64,000 nucleotides of DNA from Paenibacillus sp. RC334 (GCF_030034735.1 NZ_CP125370.1:1798001-1862000), one strand, 5' to 3'; numbered from the stretch's first letter, positions 1 to 9,401 are shown. Translations and numbers: made by a program. The notes: generated by a model from the letters alone, not told the origin.

Positions 1-2
1 GT

Positions 3-71
3 GTCTCCGGAATTACGCTAATCACTTGTTGTACGAATATTGAGGCTGTATACCCTGAATTAAAAAAATAA
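3..71 (+). CDS. Possible C-terminal tail of an upstream gene (partial)
   Basis: One frame is open from the window edge for 22 codons and ends at TAA (69-71), with residues ending in AVYPELKK. It may be the tail of the gene upstream of icd. In Bacillus that gene is citrate synthase, but I do not recognise this tail as citrate synthase. It is too short to be sure it is coding. Confidence 0.25.
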   Translation, partial: VSGITLITCCTNIEAVYPELKK

Positions 72-172
72 GGTACAATAGAAGGGACGGCGAGAGATGC
101 GTGTTTTTGTCTATGATGAAGATCACGTCTTTCGTCCCGTACCCATTCATATCTGAGGAGGAAAAGGAACTT

Positions 173-1468
173 ATGGCGAAATTTGAAAAGTTTGAGCTCC
201 CAACTGAAGGCGAAAAAATTACGATTGATAACGGTCAACTACAGGTTCCGAATCATCCGGTTATTCCGTTTATCGAAGGCGACGGCACAGGCCGCGACAT
301 CTGGAAAGCATCCAAGCGCGTACTGGACGCAGCTGTAGATAAAGCATATAACGGTTCCAAAAAGATTGCCTGGTATGAAGTATTCGCTGGTGAGAAAGCT
401 TTCAATACATACGGCGAGTGGTTGCCTAACGATACTTTGGAAGCCATCCGTGAGTATATTGTAGCCATCAAAGGGCCGCTTACGACACCGATTGGCGGCG
501 GCATTCGCTCTTTGAACGTGGCATTGCGTCAAGAGCTGGATCTGTACGTATGTCTGCGTCCTGTTCGTTACTTTAACGGTGTTCCGTCTCCGGTGAAGCG
601 TCCTGAATTGGTAGACATGGTTATTTTCCGTGAGAATACCGAGGATATTTATGCTGGTATTGAGTATGCCGAAGGCTCCGAGGACGTGAAAAAGGTCATT
701 CAGTTCCTCCAACAAGAGCTGGGTGTGAACAAAATTCGTTTCCCAGAAACGTCAGGTATCGGGATCAAGCCGGTTTCCTCCGATGGTTCAAAACGTCTGG
801 TACGTGCAGCCATTCAGTATGCTGTTGACCACGGACGCAAGAGCGTAACGCTCGTACACAAAGGCAACATTATGAAATTTACCGAAGGTGCCTTCAAAAA
901 CTGGGGTTATGAAGTGGCTGAGGAAGAATTTGCAGATAAAGTATTCACTTGGGCTCAATATGATGCTATCAAGGAAAAAGATGGTGAAGATGCGGCAAAT
1001 GTAGCTCAAAAAGCAGCTGAAGATGCAGGAAAAATTATCATCAAGGATGCGATCGCTGACATTGCACTGCAACAAGTGCTGACTCGTCCTTCCGAATTTG
1101 ATGTTATTGCTACACTGAACCTGAACGGAGACTATCTGTCCGATGCGCTGGCTGCTCAAGTCGGTGGAATTGGTATCGCACCAGGTGCGAACATTAACTA
1201 TGTAACTGGGCATGCTATCTTTGAAGCTACACACGGCACAGCGCCAAAATATGCTGATAAAGATGTCGTAAACCCCGGTTCCGTTATTTTGTCCGGCGTG
1301 ATGCTGCTTGAGCATTTGGGCTGGCACGAAGCGGCAAACCTGATTTACAAAGGACTGGAAACGTCCATTAATAAGAAAATCGTAACTTATGACTTTGCCC
1401 GTCTGATGGAAGGCGCTACACAAGTGAAATGCTCCGAGTTCGCAGATACCATTATTAGTAACCTGTAG
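173..1468 (+). CDS. icd: NADP-dependent isocitrate dehydrogenase
   Basis: This TCA-cycle enzyme oxidatively decarboxylates isocitrate to 2-oxoglutarate with NADP+ in the cytoplasm. The 431-residue product has the usual family length. It shows the N-terminal [12 protein letters not shown] nucleotide-site region, the substrate motif [18 protein letters not shown] with its phosphorylatable-type serine, [12 protein letters not shown], and the C-terminal [10 protein letters not shown] segment. I chose ATG 173 because GAGGAGGAAAAGG lies just upstream; the reading frame stays open another 24 codons towards 101, but those codons look like leader. Malate dehydrogenase follows 15 bases later, so the two are probably co-transcribed, as in Bacillus citZ-icd-mdh. 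Recognition is by motif and order and is very secure. Confidence 0.97.
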   Translation: MAKFEKFELPTEGEKITIDNGQLQVPNHPVIPFIEGDGTGRDIWKASKRVLDAAVDKAYNGSKKIAWYEVFAGEKAFNTYGEWLPNDTLEAIREYIVAIKGPLTTPIGGGIRSLNVALRQELDLYVCLRPVRYFNGVPSPVKRPELVDMVIFRENTEDIYAGIEYAEGSEDVKKVIQFLQQELGVNKIRFPETSGIGIKPVSSDGSKRLVRAAIQYAVDHGRKSVTLVHKGNIMKFTEGAFKNWGYEVAEEEFADKVFTWAQYDAIKEKDGEDAANVAQKAAEDAGKIIIKDAIADIALQQVLTRPSEFDVIATLNLNGDYLSDALAAQVGGIGIAPGANINYVTGHAIFEATHGTAPKYADKDVVNPGSVILSGVMLLEHLGWHEAANLIYKGLETSINKKIVTYDFARLMEGATQVKCSEFADTIISNL

Positions 1469-1483
1469 AGAGGGGAATGCCAC

Positions 1484-2425
1484 GTGACCATTCAACGCAA
1501 AAAAATATCCATTGTTGGCGCCGGTTTTACCGGTGCCACTACCGCATTGCTGCTGGCCCAAAAAGAGCTGGGTGATATCGTTCTGATCGATATTCCGCAA
1601 CTTGAGAATCCGACCAAAGGCAAAGCGCTTGATATTTTAGAGGCCAGTCCGGTCCAGGGATTTGACAGCCAGGTCACAGGCACTTCCAATTATGAGGATG
1701 CAGCCAACTCGGATATCGTCATTATTACAGCGGGGATTGCGCGCAAACCAGGCATGAGCCGTGACGATTTGGTAAATACGAACGCAGGGATTGTAAAATC
1801 CGTATGTGAAAACGTGAAGAAGTATGCGCCAGATTCTATCGTCATTATTCTGAGTAATCCGGTCGATGCCATGACCTATACCGCATACCAGACGCTTGGT
1901 TTCCCGAAAAATCGGGTCATCGGCCAATCTGGTGTGCTGGATACAGCTCGGTATTGTACCTTTATTGCACAGGAACTGAACGTATCCGTCGAAGACGTGC
2001 GTGGCTTCGTATTGGGTGGTCACGGTGATGATATGGTGCCGCTGGTACGCTATTCCAGCGTTGGTGGTATCCCTATCGAAACCCTGATTTCGAAGGAACG
2101 TATCGAAGCGATCGTACAGCGGACGCGTGTCGGTGGCGGGGAGATAGTTAACCTGCTGGGCAACGGTAGCGCATACTATGCCCCGGCAGCCTCGCTTACG
2201 CAGATGACAGAAGCGATTGTAAAAGACAAAAAACGTATTATCCCGGTCATTGCCTATCTGGAGGGAGAGTACGGCTATCAGGACTTGTTCCTCGGCGTAC
2301 CGACACTTCTTGGTGGTAATGGTATCGAAAAGGTGTTCGAGCTGGAATTGACCGACGAGGAAAAAGTAGCGCTTGATCAATCCGCCGAATCGGTTCGTAA
2401 TGTAATTAAAATAGTGACCGTATAG
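1484..2425 (+). CDS. mdh: Malate dehydrogenase
   Basis: NAD-dependent malate dehydrogenase, interconverting malate and oxaloacetate in the TCA cycle. The 313-residue protein starts at GTG 1484 after AGAGGGG. It has the Rossmann motif [10 protein letters not shown], the acidic NAD-binding residue at the end of beta-2 (IDIPQLE), the mobile loop arginines ([14 protein letters not shown]), the NPVDAMTY segment and the catalytic histidine in [14 protein letters not shown]. The loop sequence RKPGMSR fits malate rather than lactate dehydrogenase. It lies 15 bases behind icd and is followed by a clear hairpin terminator. Confidence 0.97.
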   Translation: MTIQRKKISIVGAGFTGATTALLLAQKELGDIVLIDIPQLENPTKGKALDILEASPVQGFDSQVTGTSNYEDAANSDIVIITAGIARKPGMSRDDLVNTNAGIVKSVCENVKKYAPDSIVIILSNPVDAMTYTAYQTLGFPKNRVIGQSGVLDTARYCTFIAQELNVSVEDVRGFVLGGHGDDMVPLVRYSSVGGIPIETLISKERIEAIVQRTRVGGGEIVNLLGNGSAYYAPAASLTQMTEAIVKDKKRIIPVIAYLEGEYGYQDLFLGVPTLLGGNGIEKVFELELTDEEKVALDQSAESVRNVIKIVTV

Positions 2426-2462
2426 GTTCGATTTTCTACTAAAACGGTATACTTTTATTTGA

Positions 2463-2507
2463 AGAGGTGTCCCAAAGCCATAGTCATGGCCGACGGACAC
2501 CTCTTTA
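2463..2507 (+). terminator. Terminator of icd-mdh
   Basis: AGAGGTGTCC and GGACACCTCT form a perfect 10-bp stem around a 24-base loop, followed by TTTAAAT. It sits about 40 bases after the mdh stop. Confidence 0.75.
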
Positions 2508-2560
2508 AATAGAATATAAGTAATCTATTTGTTTTCTTCCTTTTCCTTTAAAGTTGAAAA

Positions 2561-2739
2561 TTTCAGCTTGGATTTGCTGGCACTGGCGGAGCGGACGGAA
2601 CGATTGCGGACAAGCGTAAGCGCTCGCCTTTGTCTCCGGATTTATACCATATCAAATATATTCAATAAAATCCGGAGACAACAGCGATGGTAGCAACGTT
2701 CCGTTCGCGGAGCCTCTCCAGCACCCACTCAAGCTGAAA
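2561..2739. repeat. Long imperfect inverted repeat, MITE-like
   Basis: A 179-bp non-coding stretch folds back on itself. TTTCAGCTTG (2561-2570) pairs with CAAGCTGAAA (2730-2739). TGCTGG (2575-2580) pairs with CCAGCA (2718-2723). The stretch around 2585-2602 matches 2697-2714 with a few mismatches. TTGTCTCCGGATTT (2630-2643) pairs perfectly with 2668-2681 around a 24-base AT loop. No gene lies between 2426 and 2882. The form resembles a miniature inverted-repeat element or an intergenic repeat, but no second copy occurs in this window. Confidence 0.6.
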
Positions 2740-2882
2740 CTTTTCTCACCGTCCTCCTTTGCTTTGTCCTACTTCCCCGGTATAATAGGTTTCGTATGCG
2801 TTGATAGTGTACATAGAAAAGCATGTCCCAAAACACTGAAATGATGACAGTCAGGTAAACAAAGAAATGGAGGTTGTAAACT

Positions 2883-3299
2883 ATGTTTTTTATTCACATG
2901 ATCGGATCGCTGGCGCTGGGTTTTTATATATTGCTCCCCTTTGTAGTTGGCAAAATCGACAAGCTTGCCCCCGCCGTGCAGGAAGGGACGATATCGGCTG
3001 TTCAGCTATTGAACCGTTTGTCTCAATTTGCAATGATCATTTTGCTCGTTAGCGGCATCTATATGATTTTTGCTTGGGGTCCATATTCCGTGGCATGGAT
3101 CGTCGTCGTTTTGCTGCTGTTTCTGGGTATCTCCGGCATCGCAGGTGCTATGGGCAAGCCGTTACGTTTATCGCTGGAAGCGATTCGTAACCAACAGCCC
3201 ATTACGCAATACGCTGGAAAAATGCGCATGTTCAGTACATTGCTTGCGGTATTTCTGATTCTCATCACGTTTTTAATGGTATACAGCCATATTATTTAA
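2883..3299 (+). CDS. Small four-helix membrane protein, unknown function
   Basis: This 138-residue protein is almost wholly hydrophobic. About four membrane segments are visible, near residues 3-22, 45-65, 68-88 and 115-136, with a short loop (VGKIDKLAPAVQEGT) and a basic loop (GKPLRLSLEAIRNQQ) between them. ATG 2883 is preceded by GGAGG with good spacing, so translation is likely. It stands alone between two terminators. I cannot assign a function. The topology resembles small CopD- or DUF2269-like membrane proteins, but no diagnostic residues are visible. Confidence 0.75.
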   Translation: MFFIHMIGSLALGFYILLPFVVGKIDKLAPAVQEGTISAVQLLNRLSQFAMIILLVSGIYMIFAWGPYSVAWIVVVLLLFLGISGIAGAMGKPLRLSLEAIRNQQPITQYAGKMRMFSTLLAVFLILITFLMVYSHII

Positions 3300-3353
3300 T
3301 TAAGTATTTTGCGAGTGGCTGTAATCGAATGATGTCAAATGCTAAATTGAAAA

Positions 3354-3391
3354 AAGCGGTTTGTGCTGAATAAGCACAAGCCGTTTTTTTG
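3354..3391 (+). terminator. Terminator after the four-helix membrane gene
   Basis: GCGGTTTGTGC and GCACAAGCCG form a stem with a 6-base loop, flanked by A-rich and T7 tracts, so it may work in both directions. Confidence 0.8.
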
Positions 3392-3514
3392 TGCGTCCAA
3401 CGAACTTCATCCTCCTTTTTCGTTTAACGTACAAGCTCGTGTGGTAAATCAGGAGTAGAGTGGATACAAATGTTGCATCCTATAAGATATCTAATCTTGA
3501 AAGGAGAATGCACG

Positions 3515-4384
3515 ATGGCCAAAAGCAATCAGACCCAACAAACCTTGCCCCCGCAGCACCAAGAACAGCAACCGGGGATCGAGTCCAAAATGTCGCCTGC
3601 ACCTCAGTTTGAGAAGTCAACCTATAAGGCGGCTGGCAAGCTAACAGGCAAAGTCGCACTCATTAGCGGTGGAGATAGTGGAATTGGACGCGCTGTAGCT
3701 GTTACGTACGCCAAGGAAGGTGCTGACGTAGCTATCGTCTATCTGAACGAGCATAAGGATGCAGAAGAGACGAAGCGTCAGGTAGAGCAGGAGGACCGCA
3801 AATGCGTGCTGATCCCCGGCGATATCGGAGATGACCAATTTGCCAAAAAAGCGGTTCAGCAGACGGTTAACGAGCTGGGCAAGCTGGACATTGTCGTGAA
3901 CAATGCCGCAGAGCAGCATCCACAGCAAAAGCTGGAAGATATCACGAAAGAGCAGCTGGAGCGTACATTCCGCACGAACATTTTCGGCATGTTCTTCCTG
4001 ACGCAAGCGGCATTGCCGCATTTGAAGAAAGGCAGCGCAATTGTTAACACCACGTCGATTACGGCCTATGCCGGGAACAAGACACTCATTGATTATTCAT
4101 CCACCAAAGGGGCGATTACTTCATTCACCCGTTCTCTTTCGCTCAATTTGGTCGATCAAGGCATTCGGGTAAACGCTGTCGCGCCGGGGCCGGTCTGGAC
4201 ACCGCTAATCCCTTCGACCTTTGATGCCAAGACCGTCAGTGAGTTCGGAGGCGCGCAGCCGATGAAGCGTCCCGGTCAGCCGGAGGAATTGGCACCAGCC
4301 TATGTGTACCTTGCCTCGGATGATTCATCTTATGTCAGCGGACAGGTCATCCATATCAACGGCGGCGAAGTCGTCAACGGATAA
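3515..4384 (+). CDS. SDR-family oxidoreductase (YdaD/YhdF-like stress type)
   Basis: A 289-residue classical short-chain dehydrogenase with a 45-residue glutamine- and proline-rich N-terminal extension, typical of the Bacillus general-stress SDRs YdaD, YhdF and YhxC. The cofactor motif is GGDSGIGRA, NNAAEQHPQ covers the NNAG-type position, and the catalytic serine, tyrosine and lysine lie in NTTSITAYAG and YSSTKGA. The C-terminal APGPVWTPLIP is the usual substrate-loop region. I chose ATG 3515 because AAAGGAGAATG lies 5-12 bases upstream; an ATG at 3470 has no such site. It stands alone with its own terminator. The substrate is unknown. Confidence 0.9.
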   Translation: MAKSNQTQQTLPPQHQEQQPGIESKMSPAPQFEKSTYKAAGKLTGKVALISGGDSGIGRAVAVTYAKEGADVAIVYLNEHKDAEETKRQVEQEDRKCVLIPGDIGDDQFAKKAVQQTVNELGKLDIVVNNAAEQHPQQKLEDITKEQLERTFRTNIFGMFFLTQAALPHLKKGSAIVNTTSITAYAGNKTLIDYSSTKGAITSFTRSLSLNLVDQGIRVNAVAPGPVWTPLIPSTFDAKTVSEFGGAQPMKRPGQPEELAPAYVYLASDDSSYVSGQVIHINGGEVVNG

Positions 4385-4389
4385 GAGAG

Positions 4390-4422
4390 AGGTTGGGGCA
4401 ATGAGTGCCCTGACCTTTTTTC
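4390..4422 (+). terminator. Terminator of the SDR gene
   Basis: AGGTTGGGGCA and GTGCCCTGACCT form an imperfect stem with a 4-base loop, followed by T6. Confidence 0.7.
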
Positions 4423-4528
4423 CTTTTTAACAGTGGAACAAAAAGCAGGTAGCCTGTAGAATGGGACTTAACTTACAAAGCTGTTATGATCATAAAAATT
4501 TCTACTCAACTAAAGGATGGGCATATTT

Positions 4529-6331
4529 ATGAAGTCGTTTCGTTTCAGGCTTACCTTGATTATGCTGATTCTGATCGGCGTATCTGTCCTGGCTGCCGGA
4601 ATCACCATGGGACAAATTTTTAAAAACTCGAACATGAAGGTGCTTGAGGAAAATATGGGGCGTGAGATCGACCTGCTTCGGGCTACATTTCCTTTTGTCA
4701 ATGCAGATGCTCTTTCCAGTACCGATTACGTCTCCTACTATTCGGAAAAGGCAAAGGAAATTGCACGTCTGACGGACTCACGGGTGACCTTCATTCGCAA
4801 GGATGGAACGGTGGTTGGTGATTCACTAAGTGATCCGCGCAAGATGGAGAACCATGCATCACGTGAAGAAATCCAAGAAGCCGCGTCGGAAGGAATCGGA
4901 CGAACGATACGCTACAGTGAAACTTTGCAGCGAAATATGCTGTACGTGGCAGAGCCTGTCGTATCCGACAAGGGGTTCGACGGATATATCCGTTTGTCCA
5001 TGAATCTGAAAGCAGTAGAGGAAGGTGTGCAGCGCGGCTGGACGGCAATTGGCATTGGTCTGGTCTTGTTGTTCCTTGCCGCTGGATTGGTCAGTTACCG
5101 TATCGCGCGTGGCCTAACCTCGCCTATTGAGCATATTACAGGCGTAGCCAATCGTATTTCCGGGCTGGATTATGACGCAAGAGTTGGCATACAGCGCCGG
5201 GATGAGGTAGGGCAGTTGGGGGAAGCCATTAACCGTATGGCGGACAGCCTGCAAAACCAAATGAAGACGATACGTGATAATGAGGATTTGCTTCAGAGCG
5301 TCATGAGCAATATGACCGGAGGGATTCTCATGATTGATGCCGGGGAGCGGATTGCGCTTGTGAACCGTGAGTCTGAGCGGATGCTCGGTGTCACTAGCAA
5401 ACGGGTGACGGACAAGCCGTATCATGAGCTGAAAAAGCACTACGAGCTGACGAAGCTGATTGAGGGTAGTATACAAAGCCGCGAAAGACTGCACGGTGAG
5501 GTTCATCTGTATAATCCCGAGGAACGGCTGATTTTGCTCGATGGTGTACCGATGTATGAGGATGAAGGCAGATATCGCGGCATGCTGTTCCTTTTGCAGG
5601 ATATTACAGCTATTCGGCGGCTGGAAAATATGCGGAGTGAATTTGTGGCGAATGTTTCCCATGAGCTAAAAACGCCGATTGCCGCAGTCAAGGGCTTTGC
5701 TGAAACGTTGCTCGGCGGCGGAGTTAAGGATGAGGAAACATCCCGTTCCTTTTTGCAAATTATTTATGATGAAAGCGAACGGCTAAATCGGCTGATCGGC
5801 GACATTCTGGAGCTGTCCAAAATTGAATCCAAGCGTTCTCCGCTGGATTGCTCTCCGGTTCATGTATCCTCGTTTATAGAATCATTGCTGGAAAAATTGA
5901 ATAATGTAGCTGCGAAAAAAAGAATTACACTGCATATGGACGTCCCGGATGAACTGTTTATGGAGGCGGATGAAGATAAGCTCCAGCAGATTTTTGTAAA
6001 CCTTCTGTCTAATGGCATTAACTACACACTCGACGGTGGCAAGGTGAAAATCAAGGTTGTAACTGTACAGCGGGAGAATGATACGGAGAAGGTCGTATTT
6101 ACGGTTAGCGATACGGGCATCGGGATTCCAAAGAAGGACCTGCCGCGCATCTTTGAGCGCTTTTACCGGGTAGACAAAGGTCGTTCGCGCAACTCGGGTG
6201 GAACAGGCCTGGGATTGTCCATCGTCAAGCATTTGGTGGACCTGCATCATGGGGTGCTTTCCGTAGAAAGTGAGCTTGGTTTGGGCACCACATTTACAAT
6301 CGAATTGCCGTTGTTGCAACAGGAAGAATGA
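4529..6331 (+). CDS. phoR: Phosphate-regulon sensor histidine kinase PhoR
   Basis: Membrane histidine kinase of about 600 residues. Membrane segments flank an extracellular sensor of about 140 residues (TM1 near 7-27, TM2 near 170-190). They are followed by HAMP (190-245), a PAS domain (about 255-365), a HisKA domain with the phosphorylated histidine in SHELKTPIAAVKG, and an ATPase domain with an N box (NLLSNGINYT), DTGIGIP, FERFYRV and GTGLGLSIVK. This is the PhoR/WalK architecture. The regulator gene follows, and its promoter region carries Pho boxes, which makes PhoR the best call. ATG 4529 has AAAGG about 12 bases upstream; the ATG at 4517 abuts that site. The order kinase-then-regulator is the reverse of Bacillus phoP-phoR. 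Confidence 0.85.
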   Translation: MKSFRFRLTLIMLILIGVSVLAAGITMGQIFKNSNMKVLEENMGREIDLLRATFPFVNADALSSTDYVSYYSEKAKEIARLTDSRVTFIRKDGTVVGDSLSDPRKMENHASREEIQEAASEGIGRTIRYSETLQRNMLYVAEPVVSDKGFDGYIRLSMNLKAVEEGVQRGWTAIGIGLVLLFLAAGLVSYRIARGLTSPIEHITGVANRISGLDYDARVGIQRRDEVGQLGEAINRMADSLQNQMKTIRDNEDLLQSVMSNMTGGILMIDAGERIALVNRESERMLGVTSKRVTDKPYHELKKHYELTKLIEGSIQSRERLHGEVHLYNPEERLILLDGVPMYEDEGRYRGMLFLLQDITAIRRLENMRSEFVANVSHELKTPIAAVKGFAETLLGGGVKDEETSRSFLQIIYDESERLNRLIGDILELSKIESKRSPLDCSPVHVSSFIESLLEKLNNVAAKKRITLHMDVPDELFMEADEDKLQQIFVNLLSNGINYTLDGGKVKIKVVTVQRENDTEKVVFTVSDTGIGIPKKDLPRIFERFYRVDKGRSRNSGGTGLGLSIVKHLVDLHHGVLSVESELGLGTTFTIELPLLQQEE

Positions 6332-6343
6332 ACTAGATCGGTT

Positions 6344-6375
6344 TTTACATTCTGTTAACAATGCCGTGATAAAAT
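6344..6375 (+). promoter_or_regulatory. Pho-box pair and -10 before phoP
   Basis: TTTACA (6344-6349) and TTAACA (6355-6360) are separated by five bases, matching the Bacillus PhoP half-site pattern TT(A/T/C)ACA every 11 bases. A -10-like TAAAAT (6370-6375) follows about 10 bases later. This suggests that phoP is autoregulated from a promoter of its own behind phoR. Confidence 0.75.
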
Positions 6376-6459
6376 ATACGGGTGTCGCATGAGTATGGAA
6401 AAGATTTTGGAATTTTGACCAATGCGCCTTTAAAAGGTAAACAGGAGATGAATTTATTT

Positions 6460-7191
6460 ATGGGACAACGCTTGCTGGTTATTGAGGATGAACCAACGCT
6501 TGCCAGATTGCTATCCTACAATTTGATACAAGAGGGTTTTGAAGTAGATACGGAGGATCACGGCAGTGCAGGGTTTGAAAAAGCCTCCAGAGAGTCCTAC
6601 GATTTGATCCTACTGGATTTGATGCTGCCCGGTATGAACGGACTGGATATTTTGAGCAGACTACGCCATCAGGGACTGACAACACCCATCATTATTTTAA
6701 CGGCCAAAAACGGCGAAGCCGAGGTTGTCCAAGGATTGAAATCAGGAGCAGATGATTATATTACGAAGCCTTTCGGTGTTTCCGAGCTGCTGGCCCGCGT
6801 AACGGCGGTACTGCGTCGTACTTCCGGGGGGGATGAAGGCGTGCTGTCCGATCAGAAAGACGGCTCCAAAATTCAATTAGGCGAGCTGGAGATTTATCCT
6901 GAAAAATATGAAGTGATTCTCGGAGGACAATCCATCAGCTTAAGGCCCAAGGAATTTGAGGTGCTCCTCTACTTGTCCCGTAAGCCGGGCGTGGTATTGA
7001 CTCGCGACGATCTGATGAACGCGGTTTGGGGCTTCGACTACATTGGCGGTCAACGGACGGTGGATGTGCATGTTAGCTCATTGCGCAAGAAGCTGGAGCT
7101 GGATCCCGATTCGGTTCATATTGATTCGATTCGCGGAGTCGGATACAAACTGGTTGTTAATAAAAAAAGAAGCGCTTCTCATTTGCTATAA
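6460..7191 (+). CDS. phoP: Phosphate-regulon response regulator PhoP
   Basis: An OmpR-family response regulator of 243 residues. The receiver domain holds the acidic pocket (IEDEP), the phosphoacceptor aspartate in LILLDLMLPGMNG, the conserved threonine (IILTAKNG) and the lysine in ITKPFGVSELLARV. The C-terminal winged-helix domain has the typical SLRPKEFEVLLYLSRKPG and RTVDVHVSSLRKKLE stretches. I chose ATG 6460 (MGQRLLVIEDE), which has AGGAG 12 bases upstream; ATG 6448 is possible. Together with PhoR it would sense phosphate shortage and bind the Pho boxes seen here. The gene end overlaps its own terminator. Confidence 0.88.
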   Translation: MGQRLLVIEDEPTLARLLSYNLIQEGFEVDTEDHGSAGFEKASRESYDLILLDLMLPGMNGLDILSRLRHQGLTTPIIILTAKNGEAEVVQGLKSGADDYITKPFGVSELLARVTAVLRRTSGGDEGVLSDQKDGSKIQLGELEIYPEKYEVILGGQSISLRPKEFEVLLYLSRKPGVVLTRDDLMNAVWGFDYIGGQRTVDVHVSSLRKKLELDPDSVHIDSIRGVGYKLVVNKKRSASHLL

Positions 7192-7207
7192 ATGAGGAGC
7201 GTTTTTC
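7171..7207 (+). terminator. Terminator overlapping the phoP stop codon
   Basis: GCGCTTCTCATTT pairs with AAATGAGGAGCG around a short loop, followed by T5. The phoP TAA (7189-7191) lies inside the loop. Confidence 0.8.
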
Positions 7208-7253
7208 TTTATGTTCGATTTTGTATGCGACGATTTTTGTGTCCATTTCGTGA

Positions 7254-7286
7254 TTTACATTTCGTTAACATAAACAAACGTTACAA
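7254..7286 (+). promoter_or_regulatory. Pho-box pair before the CBS-chemoreceptor gene
   Basis: TTTACA (7254-7259) and TTAACA (7265-7270), five bases apart, are followed by a third partial site TTACAA (7281-7286). The spacing and bases match the site before phoP almost exactly. Confidence 0.7.
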
Positions 7287-7351
7287 TCAACAAATGACCG
7301 ATATGATGTTCCCGTCACTTCAAGTAGTCAAAAAAAGGGGACTTCAGAACG

Positions 7352-8476
7352 ATGATAACGGAACCAAAGACCCAGCCGAGTTCCACTGCCGTGATTGAAC
7401 GTGAATCTAACAAGCCAATTACTACCTACGTGCCTTGCCGGGAGGTTCCGATCATTGGTACGGATATGTCTTGTAAAGAGCTATTAGCACTTATGAAAAC
7501 GCAGGAAGACATTCCTTGCGTCATTGTCATTGATAAAAATGGCCTTCCGTTGGGCATTATTATGAGAGATGCGTATAACCGCCATTTTACGGGCAGGTTT
7601 GCTGCGGCTCTGTTTTATGACAAGCCTGCGGCCATATTTGCCGACCCCGATACATTAATTGTGGATCTGGAAAGCCTGGCATCGGACATTGTAGAGCAGG
7701 CGATGCTGCGCGAAGATCAACGATTTTACGATTGCCTGCTGATTAAGGAAGGTACGCGGTTGCTTGGCGTACTGACCATTCGTGATATTTTGTCCGTCGT
7801 TCAGCGAATGCAGAGAGAGGCGGACGAGCATCGGGGTAACGTGGTTCGGCATAGCTATGATGGTGTCCATCGGATTCAGACAACTGTGCTGGATGCCGCT
7901 AAAGAGGCTGGTGACAGTGTGCGTCTAACTCGTTCGATGAGTGAATTATCCCGCCGTGGCAAAATGGAACTGGAAGATGTTCTGCTCTCCTATCGGGCAG
8001 TCACAGAGCAAATGAAGCGTCAGCATGAGCAGATTACAGCGCTAACTCAATTGCTGAATGACATTGCAGGCATGGCTTCCTCCATCCGCGGACTCGCGGA
8101 TCAAAGTGGACTGCTGGCGATCAACGCATCGATAGAAGCAGCACATGCTGGAGAACATGGGCGTGGCTTCCAGATCGTATCTCAGGAGGTGCGGAATATG
8201 TCACTCCAAACGAAAGCCTTTTCCGCACAGATTACAAGCTTGCTTACGGATATTGAACAAATGCTGCGTGATACTGCCGATCTGACGGATACGAGCATGC
8301 AGCAGATTAATACCGGCTCACGGTATATATCCGCTGGAACCCAAACGTTTACCCAACTGTTGCAGGCCGTTGCTGAAATTGAGACCAAAAACAACGATGT
8401 GTCTCGTTCCGCAGAGGAAGCGGCTTTGAATGCAGCCGGGATTGCACAGGAGCTGGAGCTTATGCTGAATCCCTGA
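7352..8476 (+). CDS. Soluble CBS-domain / methyl-accepting chemotaxis fusion
   Basis: This 374-residue protein has no membrane segment. The N-terminal half (about 25-155) reads as a CBS pair, with CVIVIDKNGLPLGIIMRDAY and LLIKEGTRLLGVLTIRDIL as the two halves. The second half is a short chemoreceptor signalling coiled coil with the hairpin tip GLLAINASIEAAHAGEHGRG, close to the canonical tip. CBS pairs usually bind adenine nucleotides, so the protein could couple energy or nucleotide state to CheA/CheW signalling. That is inference. It stands between phoP and pstB and has its own Pho-box pair, which ties it to phosphate starvation. ATG 7352 has AAAAGGGG 11 bases upstream. Confidence 0.82.
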   Translation: MITEPKTQPSSTAVIERESNKPITTYVPCREVPIIGTDMSCKELLALMKTQEDIPCVIVIDKNGLPLGIIMRDAYNRHFTGRFAAALFYDKPAAIFADPDTLIVDLESLASDIVEQAMLREDQRFYDCLLIKEGTRLLGVLTIRDILSVVQRMQREADEHRGNVVRHSYDGVHRIQTTVLDAAKEAGDSVRLTRSMSELSRRGKMELEDVLLSYRAVTEQMKRQHEQITALTQLLNDIAGMASSIRGLADQSGLLAINASIEAAHAGEHGRGFQIVSQEVRNMSLQTKAFSAQITSLLTDIEQMLRDTADLTDTSMQQINTGSRYISAGTQTFTQLLQAVAEIETKNNDVSRSAEEAALNAAGIAQELELMLNP

Positions 8477-8480
8477 TCAT

Positions 8481-8534
8481 TTTACATACCGTTAACAAAT
8501 ACACCACACTGAATTTACACACAGCTTATATAAT
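8481..8534 (+). promoter_or_regulatory. Pho boxes and -10 of pstB-phoU
   Basis: TTTACA (8481-8486), TTAACA (8492-8497) and TTTACA (8514-8519) lie on one 11-base phase, followed by a perfect TATAAT (8529-8534). This is the layout of a PhoP-activated promoter. Confidence 0.8.
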
Positions 8535-8603
8535 CTTCATATTGTGCAAATCAGGTGCAATGCTTGAGGACCATAACTGCAACACGAAGGAGATCATAAA
8601 TCA

Positions 8604-9362
8604 ATGAATGATTCCGTTATTCGGATTGATAAGCTGAACTTATATTATGAGAATTTTCACGCGCTGAAACATATAAACCTGGATATTCCTGAAAAAACGG
8701 TAACAGCCTTCATCGGACCGTCCGGCTGCGGTAAATCTACTTTGCTGCGTACGCTGAATCGGATGAATGATATGATACCGGGAACGCGTATTGAAGGTAC
8801 GGTGAGTATCGCAGGTCAGGATATATATGGCGATACGATGGAAGTAGAAGCTCTGCGCAAGCAGGTGGGGATGGTTTTTCAACAGCCTAATCCGTTTCCT
8901 AAATCTATTTATGATAACGTGGCATACGGTCCGCGTCTGCATGGAATCCGGCAAAAGGACAAGCTGGACGAACTTGTTGAGCAAAGCTTGCGGCAGGCGG
9001 CACTCTGGGAAGAGGTTAAGGACTTTCTCAAGCGTTCAGCCCTGAGCTTGTCCGGCGGACAGCAGCAGCGGCTGTGTATTGCTAGGGCGCTTGCTGTGCA
9101 GCCAGATATTTTGCTTATGGATGAGGCAACGTCAGCGCTGGACCCGATCTCCACGATGAAGATTGAAGAACTGGTTCAAGAACTGCGTGACAGATATACG
9201 ATCGTCATGGTGACGCATAACATGCATCAGGCGGCTCGTGTGTCCGGCCGTACTGCGTTTTTCTTGAACGGTGTCGTGGTAGAGGCGGCGGATACAGAGA
9301 CGATGTTTTCTACGCCGCAGGATTCCCGTACGGAAGATTATATTTCCGGCCGATTCGGCTAA
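8604..9362 (+). CDS. pstB: Phosphate ABC transporter ATP-binding protein
   Basis: ATPase of the high-affinity phosphate importer, 252 residues. Walker A is GPSGCGKST, the Q-loop is [22 protein letters not shown] (the NPFP sequence is typical of PstB), the signature is [17 protein letters not shown], and Walker B is [20 protein letters not shown] precedes ATG 8604. phoU follows 39 bases later, forming a pstB-phoU unit. The binding protein and permeases (PstS, PstC, PstA) are not in this window, so this unit is split from the rest of the transporter. Confidence 0.95.
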   Translation: MNDSVIRIDKLNLYYENFHALKHINLDIPEKTVTAFIGPSGCGKSTLLRTLNRMNDMIPGTRIEGTVSIAGQDIYGDTMEVEALRKQVGMVFQQPNPFPKSIYDNVAYGPRLHGIRQKDKLDELVEQSLRQAALWEEVKDFLKRSALSLSGGQQQRLCIARALAVQPDILLMDEATSALDPISTMKIEELVQELRDRYTIVMVTHNMHQAARVSGRTAFFLNGVVVEAADTETMFSTPQDSRTEDYISGRFG

Positions 9363-9401
9363 AGCCAACCAGATAGTAATGCCAGGAGGGGTGACTTCGA
9401 A

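Noticed and set aside
788..1600. Long open frame on the minus strand inside icd
   Set aside because: It mirrors the codon pattern of icd and has no ribosome site or family-like sequence. The same holds for other long antisense frames in mdh, polA, fruA and the permeases.
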